From PoT sp049331405 (GTDB lineage Bacteria; Planctomycetota; Planctomycetia; Isosphaerales; Isosphaeraceae), in the NCBI RefSeq assembly GCF_049331405.1, contig NZ_CP186274.1:5642001-5706000 (forward strand): a DNA stretch of 64,000 nt, written 5' to 3'. The translations under genes were made by a program, and so were the position numbers. Shown here one piece after another: positions 8,880-18,729 of this stretch. The notes beneath the pieces are model-generated. The model worked only from the letters and a program-made list of their open reading frames with translations. It was not told where the DNA came from and did not search any database. Position 1 is the stretch's first letter, and each line of letters begins with the position of its first letter.

Positions 8880-11800
8880 ATGCTCAACAGGATGCACAGG
8901 GCAAGTCAGGGCATTCTTGAACGGCTGGCGAGGACCTCGAAACGTCGCCGCCCCAAACGGCGCGAAGATTGGCTCCATCGGCTTTCCATGGAGTGCCTGG
9001 AGGAACGCGTCGTCCTCTCCAACATCACATGGATCAACCCGCAGAGCGGCGATTGGAATGTCGCCTCGAACTGGAGCGAAGGCCGCGTGCCCAATGCCCA
9101 GGACGATGTTTTCATCAATGCTTCAAACATCACCATTGCTCATTCATCGAGCGTCAACGATTCCGCCCGCAGCATCACCAGCAACTCTCCGATCACCGTG
9201 TCCGGCGGAATCCTGCAACTGGGCGCCGCGTCCAGCATCAATGCTGCGTTAAAGATCTCGGGCGGAAGCCTCATCGCGGGAGGGAGCCTGACGGCGCAGT
9301 CCGTCGCCCTCGCCTCGGGGAGCCTGACTTCGAGTGGGTCGATGTCGATCGGGCAATTCGCCTGGACCGGTGGAAATGTCCTGGGTGTCGGCCAGATCGC
9401 CGCGACCAGTTTCCAGGCGTCGACATCCAACTTCACGCTTTCCAAGGCGGCCCTTTCGATCAGTGCCGGCGGCCTCATGCTGGCCGGGGACGCAAGCCTG
9501 CCTGTGATCGGGAACGCGCGCCTCTCCGGTTCTATCACCAGCGCCACCACCTACAGCCTGACGGCACAGATCCCGAGTTTGAAGGTCGCCGGTTACACGT
9601 TCACGAACGATACCGTGACGCTCGCCAATGGCGCCCTCTCGCTCTCGGGCACGGCGACGCTCCCGGTGATCGGGACCGCGACGCTCTCCGGCACCATCAC
9701 CGATGCCAGCAACTACAGCCTGACCACGCAGGTCGCCTCCCTGAAGCTCGGCGCATACACCTTCAGCAACGACACCGTCGCGCTCACCAACGGCTCACTC
9801 TCGGTCAAGGGCACCGCCGACCTCCCCGTCATCGGCCCCGTCACACTCGCAGGCACCTTCAAGGACACCTGGAACTACAACCTCTCCGCCCAGGTCCCCA
9901 GCCTGAAGGCCGCAGGGTTCACCTTCTCCAACAGCACCGTCACTCTTGCCCCGGGTGTGCTCGCCCTCTCCGGCAGCGCCGCCCTGCCCGTCGTCGGCTC
10001 ACTGCCACTCGCCGGCACCATCAATGACGTCTGGAACTATAACCTGACGGCCCAGGTCCCCTCGCTCAAGGTCGCTGGTTTAACCTTCACCGACGACACG
10101 GTGACCCTCTCCAGCAAGGGTCTCTCCTTCAAGGGCACCGCCACGCTGCCCGTCGTCGGCTCGGCCACACTCTCCGGCAATATCGTCGACGCCGGCAACT
10201 ACAGCCTGGCCACACAGGTCGCCTCCCTGAAGCTCGGCGGGTTCAACTTCAGCAGCAACACGATCTCGCTCGCCAACGGGGTACTCTCGATCAAGGGCAC
10301 CGCCGACTTGCCGGTCATCGGCTCCGTACCGCTCTCGGGCACCTTCAAGGATGCCTGGAACTACACCCTCACGGCCCAGGTCCCCTCGCTCAAGGTCGCT
10401 GGTTTCACCTTCTCCAACGACACCGTCACGCTGACCCCGACGGCCCTCGGGTTCTCCGGCACCGCCGCCTTACCCGTCGTCGGCTCCGTACCCCTCTCAG
10501 GCAACATCAAGGATACCTGGAACTACAACCTCTCCGCCCAGGTCCCCAGCCTGAAGGTCGCGGGGTTCACCTTCTCCGACGACACCGTCACGCTCTCCAG
10601 CAAGGGCCTCTCCTTCAAGGGCACGGCTACACTCCCGGTGGTCGGGACCGCGACGCTCTCCGGCACCATCGTCGACGCCAGCAACTACAGCCTGACCACG
10701 CAGGTTCCCAGCGTGAAACTGGGTGCGTTTACCTTCACCGATGACACCATCTCGCTCACCAATGGTGCCCTCTCAATCAAGGGGACGGCCTCGCTGCCCG
10801 TCATCGGCCCCGTCACACTCGCAGGCACCTTCAAGGACACCTGGAACTACAACCTCTCCGCCCAGGTCCCCAGCCTGAAGGCCGCAGGGTTCACCTTCTC
10901 CAACAGCACCGTCACTCTTGCCCCGGGTGTGCTCGCCCTCTCCGGCAGCGCCGCCCTGCCCGTCGTCGGCTCACTGCCACTCGCCGGCACCATCAATGAC
11001 GTCTGGAACTATACCCTCACGGCCCAGGTGCCTTCGCTCAAAGTCGCGGGATTCACATTCACCGACGACACCGTCACCCTCTCCAGCAAGGGCCTCTCGC
11101 TCAAGGGCACGACTACACTTCCGGTGGTCGGGACCGCGGCGCTCTCGGGGACCATCGTCGACGCCAACAACTACACCCTATCGGCGCAGGTTCCGACCCT
11201 GACGCTGGGCGGATATTCCTTCGTCGACGACACCGTCACGCTCGCCAACGGCACGCTCTCGATCAAGGGCACAGCCGACCTCCCCGTCATCGGCTCCGTC
11301 ACGCTCTCCGGTACCTTCAAGGACACCTGGAACTACAGCCTCTCGGCCCAACTCCCGACGCTCAAGGTCGCCGGATTCGCATTCACGAACGACACCGTCA
11401 CCTTCACCAAGGGCATCCTCTCGCTCTCCGGCACGGCCACATTGCCGGTCGTCGGGACGGCCATGTTCTCCGGCACGATCAATGATATCTGGAACTATAC
11501 CCTCACGGCCCAGCTCCCGAGCCTGAAAGTCGCCGGCTTCACCTTCACCGACGACACGGTGACCCTCTCCAATCGGGGAATCTCGCTCAAGGGGACGGCC
11601 ACGCTTCCGGTGGTCGGGACCGCGACGCTCTCGGGGACCATCACCGATGCCACCCGCTTCAGCCTCACCGGGTCGCCGGGGAACCTGAAGCTCGGCGCGT
11701 TCAATGTCACCGAAACCTCCGTGACCTTGAGCAGCGCGGGGAGCGTCGCGACCCTGAGCCTCGGGGGCAAGGCGAAGCTCTCCGACTTCGGCAGTGTGAC

Positions 11801-14800
11801 CCTGATCGGGGCGGTCGACTCGCTCGGGACGTTCATCCTGACCGCCCCCCTGCCCTCCGTCAGCCTGCTCGGCGGCCTCGTCAAGTTCAGCTCGCTGGCG
11901 GCGATCATGACGGCGAGTTCCTCAAGCGTCTCGGTCGGCATCACCGGGACGGGCTTGATCGCCAACATTGGGACCGTGAGCTTCAAGGGGACGGTCGACG
12001 ACGAGGCGAACTACACCCTCACCGGCAAGGGAAGCGTCAATATCGCCGGGTTCTCGATCGACACCGCGAACTTCGCCCTCGGGACCCAGGCCCTCGGCGT
12101 CGCCTTCACCCTGCCCGTCCCCGGCATCGGCAACATGGGGTTCACGGGCTCTTACGGCCCGGGGGGACAATGGTCGCTCGGCGCCACGTATCCCGGCCCG
12201 GTCCAGGTCGGCCCGGTCACTCTCACGGACCTCGGCTTCGTCCTCGCGACGGATAGCCTGACCCTGAAGGCCACCGGGAGCATCGCCGACCTCCAGGCGC
12301 TCGCCAACGTGAAGGTCACGGCCCAGATCTTCTACGACGGCCGCTTCATGATGACCGCCGACGCGACGGTCGTGCAGGTCGGGCCGTTCAGCCTCGCCCA
12401 GGCGATCGTCACGATCGGGAACGACCATCCGAACAAGCAGTTCCAGATCAACGTGCATGCCGTGACCGGCTTCCCCAACCTCGGCGCCGGGATGACGCTC
12501 GACGGCATCATCATCAACGCGGCGAATTATCGGTTCACGGGGACCGACAACCTCAGCATCGCCGGGCTCACGATCACCACCGTGCAGGCCACGCTGGATA
12601 GCTCCACCGGATTCACGTTCACGGGGGCCTGGAACTACGGCGTCCTCAACGCGAAGGTCTCCGGGACGATCTCGGGCGATGGCAAGGCCCACTTCGAGGG
12701 GAACGCCTCGACCGGCGTCATCAGCGGCTTCCCGGTCGACTGGCTGATGGTCGGCGTCGACGCGGATCCCGTCAGCAACAACTATTCGATCGACGCCGCG
12801 GCGACGGTGAATGCCTACATCGCCTCGCTCTACCTGCAGGCCCATTCCACGATGGGCTCCTCGGGCTGGCAACCGCTCGTCTTCACCGCCGTTGCAAGCC
12901 TCGACGGGGCGCTCTCCTCATTCCTGGAGGGGGGTGCGAGCTTCACCGCCGAGATGGACGGCATCTCGTTCTCGGGATGGGTCAGCGCCGCGAACGGCCT
13001 GGGGATCTTCGACGTCAGCGGCAAGGTCTATTCCAACGGCTCCTTCGAGATCAACGGCTTCGTCGGCGACACCGCACAGATCCTCGCCGAGGTGGCCGCC
13101 AAGATCCTGAATGCGATCGGTGCCGGGGCGGATCAGATCGCCAACGTGCTCAAGTCGGTTTACAACAGCACGAAGGAAGAAGTCGCACGCTTCCTGAGCT
13201 CGATCAACACCGAGATCAACCAGATCGCCGACGTGATCCAGAATGTGTTCAACGCAAACCCCGACGAGCTCGCCAAGGCGCTCTGGAACAACGCGACCAG
13301 CAACCTCTCCGACCTCGCCAATGTGCTGAAATCCAAGGTGAGCGTCGGAACGGTGGTCGAGTTCTTCGACCAGATCGGGCAACGGATCAACATCGAGTTG
13401 AATTTCGGAGGCGGCTATAACACCAAGGTGTTCAGCCAATTGGGCGACCTGCTCTCGCTCGACCAGTTCAGCGCCCAAGGGGTCAAGTGGGTCAGCGGTT
13501 GGTTGGAAAGCGGCCGGTGGAACTCGCAGGTCTTCGGTGACTTCGGGTACATGATCTCGAACTCCGTGAACTTCGGCGGCTATGGCTCGCAAGTCCAGAA
13601 GGTGTTCGAGTGGGCGAGCGGCGGTATCCAGACTGCGTTCCGGGAGTTCAATCAACTCGGCGGCAAGATCGCGGACGCCTGGCTCGATGGCGGCAAGTGG
13701 ATCTCGCAGCAGCTCGACGGGCTCGGCCACATCCTGAACCAGTGGACCTACTTCGGCGGCCTCGGCTCGCAGTTGCAGAAGTGGAGCCAGTGGACCTCCG
13801 ATGGCGTGGCGACCTTGATCCAGGAGTTCAACTCGCTCGGCGGCAAGCTCCGGGACGCCTGGCTCTCGGGCTCCCAGTGGATCTCGCAGAGCCTCGACGG
13901 GCTCGGCCACGTCCTGAATCAGTGGGTCTACTTCGGCGGCCTCGGCTCGCAGTTGCAGCGGTGGAACCAGTGGACGTCTGCCGGCGTCATCAATGCCATC
14001 CAGGAGTTCAACGTCCTCGGGGGTATGATCGCGGACGCCTGGAATTCCGGCGGTCAGTGGATCTCGCAGGGGCTGGACGGCCTCGGCAACGTCCTGAGCC
14101 AGTTCCGCTACTTCGGCGGCTATGGTTCGCAGCTCCAGAAGTGGAGCTCATGGACGGCCAGCGGCGTCGCGACCGCCATCCAGGAGTTCAACTCGGTCGG
14201 AGGTAAGATCGCGGACGCCTGGCTCTCCAGCGGCAAGTGGATCTCGCAGAAACTTGACGGCGTGGGCCACGTGCTCGAGCAGTTCCGCTACTTCGGCGGC
14301 CTCGGGTCGACGCTGCAGCAATGGAACCAGTGGTCTGTTGCCGGCATTGTGACCGGGATCCAGGAGTTCAACTCGGTCGGCGGTAAGATCCGGGATGCCT
14401 GGATCAGCAGCGGCCAGTGGATCTCGCAGCAACTCGACGGCCTGGGGAATGTCCTCGAGCAGTTCAGGTACTTCGGGGGTTACGGCTCGCAGTTGCAGAG
14501 GTGGAACCAGTGGACGGCCGCCGGCATCGTGACCGGCATCGAGGAGTTCAACTCCGTGGGCGGCAAGATCCGGGATGCCTGGCTCTCGGCCGGGCGCTGG
14601 GTCTCCCAGAACCTCGACGGCATCGGCCACGTCCTGAACCAGTGGTACTACTACGGCGGCTACGGCTCGCAGATCTTCGAGTCCGCATCCTGGAACGCGG
14701 CGGGGGTCGTCCAGAGCATCACTCGCTGGACGACCGGCAACCTGCTCACCCTGGACGCCTACATCAGCACCACGGGCAACTGGGTCGAGCGTTATTACAG

Positions 14801-14927
14801 CAATGGCACGGAATACGCGTTGAGGGTCTGGAACTCCGTCGGCCAGTACCTCGGCGACCAGTACAAGAACTGGAGCGACGCGGCCGCCAACCTGGACCCG
14901 ACGACCAAGGATTGGTGGCCGTTCTGA
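8880..14927 (+). CDS. Giant secreted repeat protein with LExRxLLS-type N-terminus
   Basis: 2015 residues. A basic N-terminus (KRRRPKRRE) precedes LEERVVLS at 40-47, a variant of the planctomycete LEPR-XLL export motif. A short region resembling autotransporter-like repeats follows (NITWINPQSGDWNVASNW). Next come about 13 tandem 54-residue beta repeats (roughly 9570-11700; core SLKVAGFTF, then TLPVVG), which fade into degenerate copies. Near 13080-13370 is a predicted helical stretch (ADQIANVLKSVYNS). Then six 60-residue, Trp/Gly-rich repeats (about 13640-14720; core DAWLSSGQWISQ and FGGYGSQLQ), ending in WWPF. I know no enzyme domain in it; surface structure or adhesion is the natural guess. 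It is followed by a small frame at 14975. Confidence 0.8.
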   Translation: MLNRMHRASQGILERLARTSKRRRPKRREDWLHRLSMECLEERVVLSNITWINPQSGDWNVASNWSEGRVPNAQDDVFINASNITIAHSSSVNDSARSITSNSPITVSGGILQLGAASSINAALKISGGSLIAGGSLTAQSVALASGSLTSSGSMSIGQFAWTGGNVLGVGQIAATSFQASTSNFTLSKAALSISAGGLMLAGDASLPVIGNARLSGSITSATTYSLTAQIPSLKVAGYTFTNDTVTLANGALSLSGTATLPVIGTATLSGTITDASNYSLTTQVASLKLGAYTFSNDTVALTNGSLSVKGTADLPVIGPVTLAGTFKDTWNYNLSAQVPSLKAAGFTFSNSTVTLAPGVLALSGSAALPVVGSLPLAGTINDVWNYNLTAQVPSLKVAGLTFTDDTVTLSSKGLSFKGTATLPVVGSATLSGNIVDAGNYSLATQVASLKLGGFNFSSNTISLANGVLSIKGTADLPVIGSVPLSGTFKDAWNYTLTAQVPSLKVAGFTFSNDTVTLTPTALGFSGTAALPVVGSVPLSGNIKDTWNYNLSAQVPSLKVAGFTFSDDTVTLSSKGLSFKGTATLPVVGTATLSGTIVDASNYSLTTQVPSVKLGAFTFTDDTISLTNGALSIKGTASLPVIGPVTLAGTFKDTWNYNLSAQVPSLKAAGFTFSNSTVTLAPGVLALSGSAALPVVGSLPLAGTINDVWNYTLTAQVPSLKVAGFTFTDDTVTLSSKGLSLKGTTTLPVVGTAALSGTIVDANNYTLSAQVPTLTLGGYSFVDDTVTLANGTLSIKGTADLPVIGSVTLSGTFKDTWNYSLSAQLPTLKVAGFAFTNDTVTFTKGILSLSGTATLPVVGTAMFSGTINDIWNYTLTAQLPSLKVAGFTFTDDTVTLSNRGISLKGTATLPVVGTATLSGTITDATRFSLTGSPGNLKLGAFNVTETSVTLSSAGSVATLSLGGKAKLSDFGSVTLIGAVDSLGTFILTAPLPSVSLLGGLVKFSSLAAIMTASSSSVSVGITGTGLIANIGTVSFKGTVDDEANYTLTGKGSVNIAGFSIDTANFALGTQALGVAFTLPVPGIGNMGFTGSYGPGGQWSLGATYPGPVQVGPVTLTDLGFVLATDSLTLKATGSIADLQALANVKVTAQIFYDGRFMMTADATVVQVGPFSLAQAIVTIGNDHPNKQFQINVHAVTGFPNLGAGMTLDGIIINAANYRFTGTDNLSIAGLTITTVQATLDSSTGFTFTGAWNYGVLNAKVSGTISGDGKAHFEGNASTGVISGFPVDWLMVGVDADPVSNNYSIDAAATVNAYIASLYLQAHSTMGSSGWQPLVFTAVASLDGALSSFLEGGASFTAEMDGISFSGWVSAANGLGIFDVSGKVYSNGSFEINGFVGDTAQILAEVAAKILNAIGAGADQIANVLKSVYNSTKEEVARFLSSINTEINQIADVIQNVFNANPDELAKALWNNATSNLSDLANVLKSKVSVGTVVEFFDQIGQRINIELNFGGGYNTKVFSQLGDLLSLDQFSAQGVKWVSGWLESGRWNSQVFGDFGYMISNSVNFGGYGSQVQKVFEWASGGIQTAFREFNQLGGKIADAWLDGGKWISQQLDGLGHILNQWTYFGGLGSQLQKWSQWTSDGVATLIQEFNSLGGKLRDAWLSGSQWISQSLDGLGHVLNQWVYFGGLGSQLQRWNQWTSAGVINAIQEFNVLGGMIADAWNSGGQWISQGLDGLGNVLSQFRYFGGYGSQLQKWSSWTASGVATAIQEFNSVGGKIADAWLSSGKWISQKLDGVGHVLEQFRYFGGLGSTLQQWNQWSVAGIVTGIQEFNSVGGKIRDAWISSGQWISQQLDGLGNVLEQFRYFGGYGSQLQRWNQWTAAGIVTGIEEFNSVGGKIRDAWLSAGRWVSQNLDGIGHVLNQWYYYGGYGSQIFESASWNAAGVVQSITRWTTGNLLTLDAYISTTGNWVERYYSNGTEYALRVWNSVGQYLGDQYKNWSDAAANLDPTTKDWWPF
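9570..11700 (+). repeat. Tandem 162-bp (54-residue) repeats
   Basis: About 13 in-frame units, each with an S/T-L-K-x-x-G-[FY]-x-F core, a D-T-V-T-L strand and a G-T-A-x-L-P-V-[IV]-G strand. Two blocks, 9825-10041 and 10797-11013, are identical over 217 bp and lie exactly six units (972 bp) apart. Confidence 0.9.
13640..14720 (+). repeat. Tandem 180-bp (60-residue) Trp-rich repeats
   Basis: The codons for D-A-W recur at exactly 180-bp steps (13671, 13851, 14031, 14211, 14391 and 14571). Each unit carries E-F-N-x-[LV]-G-G, D-A-W, W-[IV]-S-Q-x-L-D-G and F-G-G-[LY]-G-S elements. Half-units flank the array on both sides. Confidence 0.9.
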
Positions 14928-14974
14928 CCCCGGCATCGCCCGAAACCACGGCCCAACTCGGAGGCTCACGAACC

Positions 14975-15220
14975 ATGAACGCGAACGCGAATGATCCTCG
15001 CAAGGTGACGCCGTCATTGACGCCTCGGAGCCGGATCGAGGTCGAGGCGCACGGCGAGGAAGTCCCGTTGAAGTCGCCCCACGAGAGCCCCCCCATCGAT
15101 CCCACGGCAACCCTGGACGGCGGGGAACTCCCCGCCGTCCGAGGCGCCGGCCTGCCGATCCCCGTCGATCCGTCATCCGACTCCGACCGGCGCCCTGAGA
15201 GGAACCCGGGCCTCACATAA
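14975..15220 (+). CDS. Small hypothetical protein downstream of the giant repeat gene
   Basis: An 81-residue frame whose ATG follows a GGAGG site by about 10 nt, 47 nt after the giant gene stop. The product would be hydrophilic, Pro-rich and without membrane segments (MNANANDPRKVTPSLTP...). A perfect 11-bp hairpin with an AACT loop lies inside it (15115-15140). If that is the terminator of the giant gene, this frame may not be real. Confidence 0.4.
   Translation: MNANANDPRKVTPSLTPRSRIEVEAHGEEVPLKSPHESPPIDPTATLDGGELPAVRGAGLPIPVDPSSDSDRRPERNPGLT
15115..15140 (+). terminator. Perfect GC hairpin after the giant gene
   Basis: GGACGGCGGGG pairs perfectly with CCCCGCCGTCC around a 4-nt loop. There is no U-tract. 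It either ends the transcript of the giant gene or is a coincidence of coding sequence in the small frame it overlaps. Confidence 0.4.
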
Positions 15221-15610
15221 TTGCGGGCTCATCGTGGCCGGTTTGATCATCCAAGCACCATTCACAATTTCAAGCTCTCTCACTTTTAAACCCAACTCAG
15301 TATCGAGTCGACCTACCAGCATCGCTAATGCCGTATTTCTGGCGTTCGCGGGCCATGCCATACTCCCGCCGCGAACTCACGCAATCCGCGAGTCTGACAC
15401 TGGCCCAACTCCCACGGCATTGCCGATAATTCACGAGAACCCAGCGATATCATCGAACAAACCGGACGTATCTCGCGTAATTCCACCGCGACGATTCCAT
15501 GGGGCTCAAATATTGGGCGGGCAGGCTCGAAGATCTATCATGGAATTGTGATTGACAGTATCACCCTGCTCAGCTTATGAGTTGTCAGCATCCCCTGGAG
15601 AATTTTTCGG
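15221..15610. other. Intergenic region
   Basis: Lower-GC sequence of about 390 bp with no gene that I can support. It presumably carries the promoter of the His-rich protein starting at 15611. Confidence 0.4.
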
Positions 15611-16117
15611 ATGCGGCGAGGCGGGTCGAACAACCTGGTGAAGAGGCTTTGGGTCGCGCTGCTGATCCTCGGCCTCGCTCCGATACCGATGCCGGTACCG
15701 GACTTCCACGCCGTGCGCCACTCGCACGGCGACGGCCAGGATTGTCCGATGCACGCCCATCTCCAGCGGTGGCATGCCGCGGGAGACGCCCCATCCGGCC
15801 GATCCATCCTCCACTTCCACTGGGCCTTCTTCGCGGGGCAAGGCGCGGCCGAATCCACCGAGGGCCCCTGCGCCGACGGCCAGTCATCCGACCCGCTCGA
15901 CTCCGAGCCGGGAGATAGCGACGAGGTCGTGACCTTCTCGGTCCCGTCCCGGCCGCTCCTCGCCAGGGCAAGGGCCATTCGCCGCGACGCCCTCCACCTC
16001 GAGGCCGGGACGAACCCGGCTCGACTCGGAACGGGCGTCCCCCCCGCGCGCAACTTCGGCACGACCTATCCTCCCGGCCAATCCTCGGCCGCCCGGCTCC
16101 AACGCTGGGCCTGTTGA
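15611..16117 (+). CDS. His-rich exported hypothetical protein
   Basis: 168 residues. The N-terminus is a signal-peptide-like stretch (basic start, then LWVALLILGLAPIP). Just after it comes a His-rich segment with HSHGDGQDC, MHAH and HFHW, which could bind a metal or simply be low-complexity. The C-terminal half is Arg/Pro-rich with no recognised fold. Short exported His-rich proteins of this kind are frequent and unassigned in planctomycetes. No neighbour suggests a pathway. I do not recognise the family. Confidence 0.6.
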   Translation: MRRGGSNNLVKRLWVALLILGLAPIPMPVPDFHAVRHSHGDGQDCPMHAHLQRWHAAGDAPSGRSILHFHWAFFAGQGAAESTEGPCADGQSSDPLDSEPGDSDEVVTFSVPSRPLLARARAIRRDALHLEAGTNPARLGTGVPPARNFGTTYPPGQSSAARLQRWAC

Positions 16118-16397
16118 CGCCCCCACGCGGGCGATGCCCCCGATCCTCGGCGCCTGCCCCGCTACGTGCGGGACGTCCCGCTGCGCCCCGTGACACGGCC
16201 TGCCTCGCTTCGCGGATCCCTCCTAGATCGTCTCGAATCCGTGCGCGAGGTGCGGACCGTTTCGCGGTCCCTGGGCGCACGGGCGTCGTCACAGCGTATC
16301 TCCCGCACCTCGTCGCCGCGCGGCAATTCGTCGCGAACGGCCGGGGTGCGGCCATCCGGATCCATTTTCGGCCCCCCCGCCGGATCGGAGTCGTTCC

Positions 16398-17621
16398 ATG
16401 ACCTCGAGCACCCTAGGAAGCTCAGGATGCAGCGCAGAATTTCGAACTGATGACGCGAATGCCTGGAAAGTTAACGGACCAGCCCCCGACGAGGCTCCGA
16501 AGACGGTCGCGAACGCGAAGAAGCGTTGCTCCGCCGTCAGCGGCTCGCGCGAGGACCTTCTCCGGCTGAACCCGGCCCGGATCTGCATCATCAAGCCCAG
16601 CGCCCTGGGCGACGTCGTCCACGCCCTGCCCGTCCTCAACGCCCTTCGCTCCCGGTGGCCGACGGCTCGCCTCTCCTGGGTGGTGAACCGCGGGCTGACC
16701 GGGCTGGTCGAAGGCCATCCCGACCTCGATGAGGTCATCCCGTTCGACCGCGAGCAACTGCGCCCGACCCCCGGGGGGATCGCGGTCACGGCCCGGTTCC
16801 TGGCCGGCCTCCGCAAACGCCGGTTCGACCTGACGGTCGACCTCCAGGGGCTGCTCCGCACCGGGATCATGACGGCCGCCACCGGCGCCCCGGTGCGCAT
16901 CGGCCTGGCGGACGCCCGCGAAGGTGCCACCCGCTTCTATACCCATCGCGTTTCCACCGAGCCCGACGCGGTCCATGCCGTGGATAGACTCCTCGCCGTG
17001 AGCGAAGCTCTCGGAGCCGAGACGGACGAGCCACGGTTCGTCGTCGCCGCGACCGAGGCTGACCGCCTCTGGGCCCGCCTCACCCTGGCGAGCGTCCCCG
17101 GGCCTCGACTCGTGCTGAACCTGGGCGCGCGATGGCTGACGAAGCGCTGGCCCCCCGAGCACTTCGCCGCGATCGGCCGGAAGGCGGTCGACGAGTTGGG
17201 CGCGGGCCTGATCGTGGTCGGCGCCCCCGAGGATCGCCCGCTGATCGAGACCTTGCGGGCCGGCCTCGGGCCGAGGCCGTTCCTGGACCTCTGCGGCCGG
17301 ACGACCTTGCCCCAACTCGCCGCCGTCGCGGCCGAGTCGGATGTCTTCCTCTCGAACGACACCGGGCCGCTCCACCTCGCAGCGGCGGCCGGGGCGAAGG
17401 TCGTGGGGATCTACACCTGCACGAGCCCCGAGAAGACCGGCCCCTACGGCCCAAGGGCGACCGCCATCCAGACCGGGATCTGGTGCGCCGGGAGCCGGCT
17501 CAAGTGCTGCAGCAACATGGAGTGCATGGACGAGCTGACCCCGGCACGCGTCTGGGGCGCCGTGCGACAAAGCCTGAAGCCGGCCCGGAAAACCGGGCTG
17601 CCGGTACTCACCACCGCCTGA
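16398..17621 (+). CDS. Glycosyltransferase family 9 (heptosyltransferase-like)
   Basis: 407 residues. After about 60 poorly conserved residues comes the GT9 start ICIIKPSALGDVVHALPVL, followed by the C-terminal half with LGARWLTKRWPPEHF, DLCGRTTLPQLAA and SNDTGPLHLAAA, the nucleotide-sugar site characteristic of ADP-heptose:LPS heptosyltransferases. Such enzymes work at the inner face of the cytoplasmic membrane and extend the lipopolysaccharide core; the exact sugar cannot be read from sequence. ATG at 16398 has a GGAG about 11 nt upstream, but the non-conserved N-terminus leaves the start uncertain. It appears to be a single-gene unit closed by the terminator at 17665-17710. Confidence 0.9.
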   Translation: MTSSTLGSSGCSAEFRTDDANAWKVNGPAPDEAPKTVANAKKRCSAVSGSREDLLRLNPARICIIKPSALGDVVHALPVLNALRSRWPTARLSWVVNRGLTGLVEGHPDLDEVIPFDREQLRPTPGGIAVTARFLAGLRKRRFDLTVDLQGLLRTGIMTAATGAPVRIGLADAREGATRFYTHRVSTEPDAVHAVDRLLAVSEALGAETDEPRFVVAATEADRLWARLTLASVPGPRLVLNLGARWLTKRWPPEHFAAIGRKAVDELGAGLIVVGAPEDRPLIETLRAGLGPRPFLDLCGRTTLPQLAAVAAESDVFLSNDTGPLHLAAAAGAKVVGIYTCTSPEKTGPYGPRATAIQTGIWCAGSRLKCCSNMECMDELTPARVWGAVRQSLKPARKTGLPVLTTA

Positions 17622-17664
17622 AAGCCACTGGCTGCACTCCATTACCACTCGTATTTTCATCCCC

Positions 17665-17710
17665 GGCCCTGAGACTCGTGGTTCGCCGTGAGATCAGGGC
17701 CTTTTCTTTC
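17665..17710 (+). terminator. Rho-independent terminator of the GT9 gene
   Basis: GGCCCTGA (17665-17672) pairs with TCAGGGCC (17694-17701) and is followed by TTTTCTTTC. It lies 44 nt after the stop codon. Confidence 0.75.
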
Positions 17711-18009
17711 TCGGAAGTTCGCCGGGCTTCGGGATTCCTTGCGTCTGTAATCATCCCGTCAACGTACCGAGGAGCCCCAGGCACGATTCGGCCGTTCCTT
17801 GGCGCGCCTGCTTTGCCAAGGCCGAGTCCATCCCCACCTTGCACGATCCCCAGCTCGGGTGCCGAATGAGACGCGAGGGTAAGAATAGAAGTCGGCATGT
17901 CCGCAACCCCTGAACCTCGCGAACGAAGCGGCAAAATTCGTCAAAATAGACTACATCCACAAACCCCACCCAGACCGCAAACCTTTTGCAATTTCGCAAG
18001 TTCGCTCCA

Positions 18010-18038
18010 TTGACAGTCGTCTCAACGATCGTTTAGCT
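18010..18038 (+). promoter_or_regulatory. Candidate sigma-70 promoter of cobalamin riboswitch 1
   Basis: A perfect -35 TTGACA (18010-18015) and a weak -10 TTAGCT (18033-18038), spaced by 17 nt, would start transcription just before the riboswitch aptamer. Confidence 0.5.
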
Positions 18039-18052
18039 TCGTACTTGCGTTC

Positions 18053-18250
18053 AGGTATTGGTCTCCGGTCTCGGCAGCCTGCCGGGGTCGGGAAACAGGG
18101 AATCCGGTGCGAATCCGGAACGGCCCCGCCGCTGTAATCGAGTGATCACGGGCGACGCACCTCCATTTGCCATTGTCGAGTCGGCCGGCTTGGCCGCTTG
18201 ATGAGAAGGCTCGTTCCCCCAGCTCGAGAGTCAGAAGACCTACCAGTACC
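18053..18250 (+). ncRNA. Cobalamin riboswitch 1 (before DUF4465/Ig-repeat gene)
   Basis: The conserved core is present: GGGAA, CCGGTGCGAATCCGG, GGCCCCGCCGCTGTAAT, a B12-box variant GCCATTG, and closing GAGTCAGAAGACC. Outer helix P1 forms between GGTATTGG and CCAGTACC. The next plus-strand gene starts at 18730, leaving an unusually long leader of about 480 nt. Confidence 0.93.
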
Positions 18251-18729
18251 GTTGTGGACGATGCTCCGCGAGGGACGGGCACGTCGCTACCAAACTCACC
18301 AACGATCCGGAAAATCCGTCGGGAATACGCGGCCTTCGAGCCTCGGCGATCAGTCGCCGGGATCGCTCCGTCGAGTCGTGCATCGGCGATCCGCGTGGCG
18401 CGAGGCCGAATGACCGTCATGAGAGCACGGCCTTGGACCTGCTCCGCGAATCCAGGGCGGGCGCGCCGAGATCGTCGACGCCCACGATGTTTGCCAGGTT
18501 TGACATCTCTGGATTCGCGAGTGGATATCCCTGTCTCTCTAACCAGAGATCCACGGCATACCCCACGGCGTTCCGGACGGCGAATCGAAGCCACGGCTGG
18601 GCGATCGAAGATGACACCGGTCGGGCCGCAAAGTACCGCGGGGTGATCGACCACGAGATGGCTCGCCCCTTTTTATGACGACATTGAGACGTTCGACCTC
18701 CTGAACTGAGACGAGCCAGGGATTCCGCG
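18251..18729 (+). other. Long leader between riboswitch 1 and the DUF4465 gene
   Basis: About 480 bp with no supportable gene. It should hold the expression platform of the riboswitch, but I could not identify an unambiguous terminator or anti-terminator. A second promoter cannot be excluded. Confidence 0.4.
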
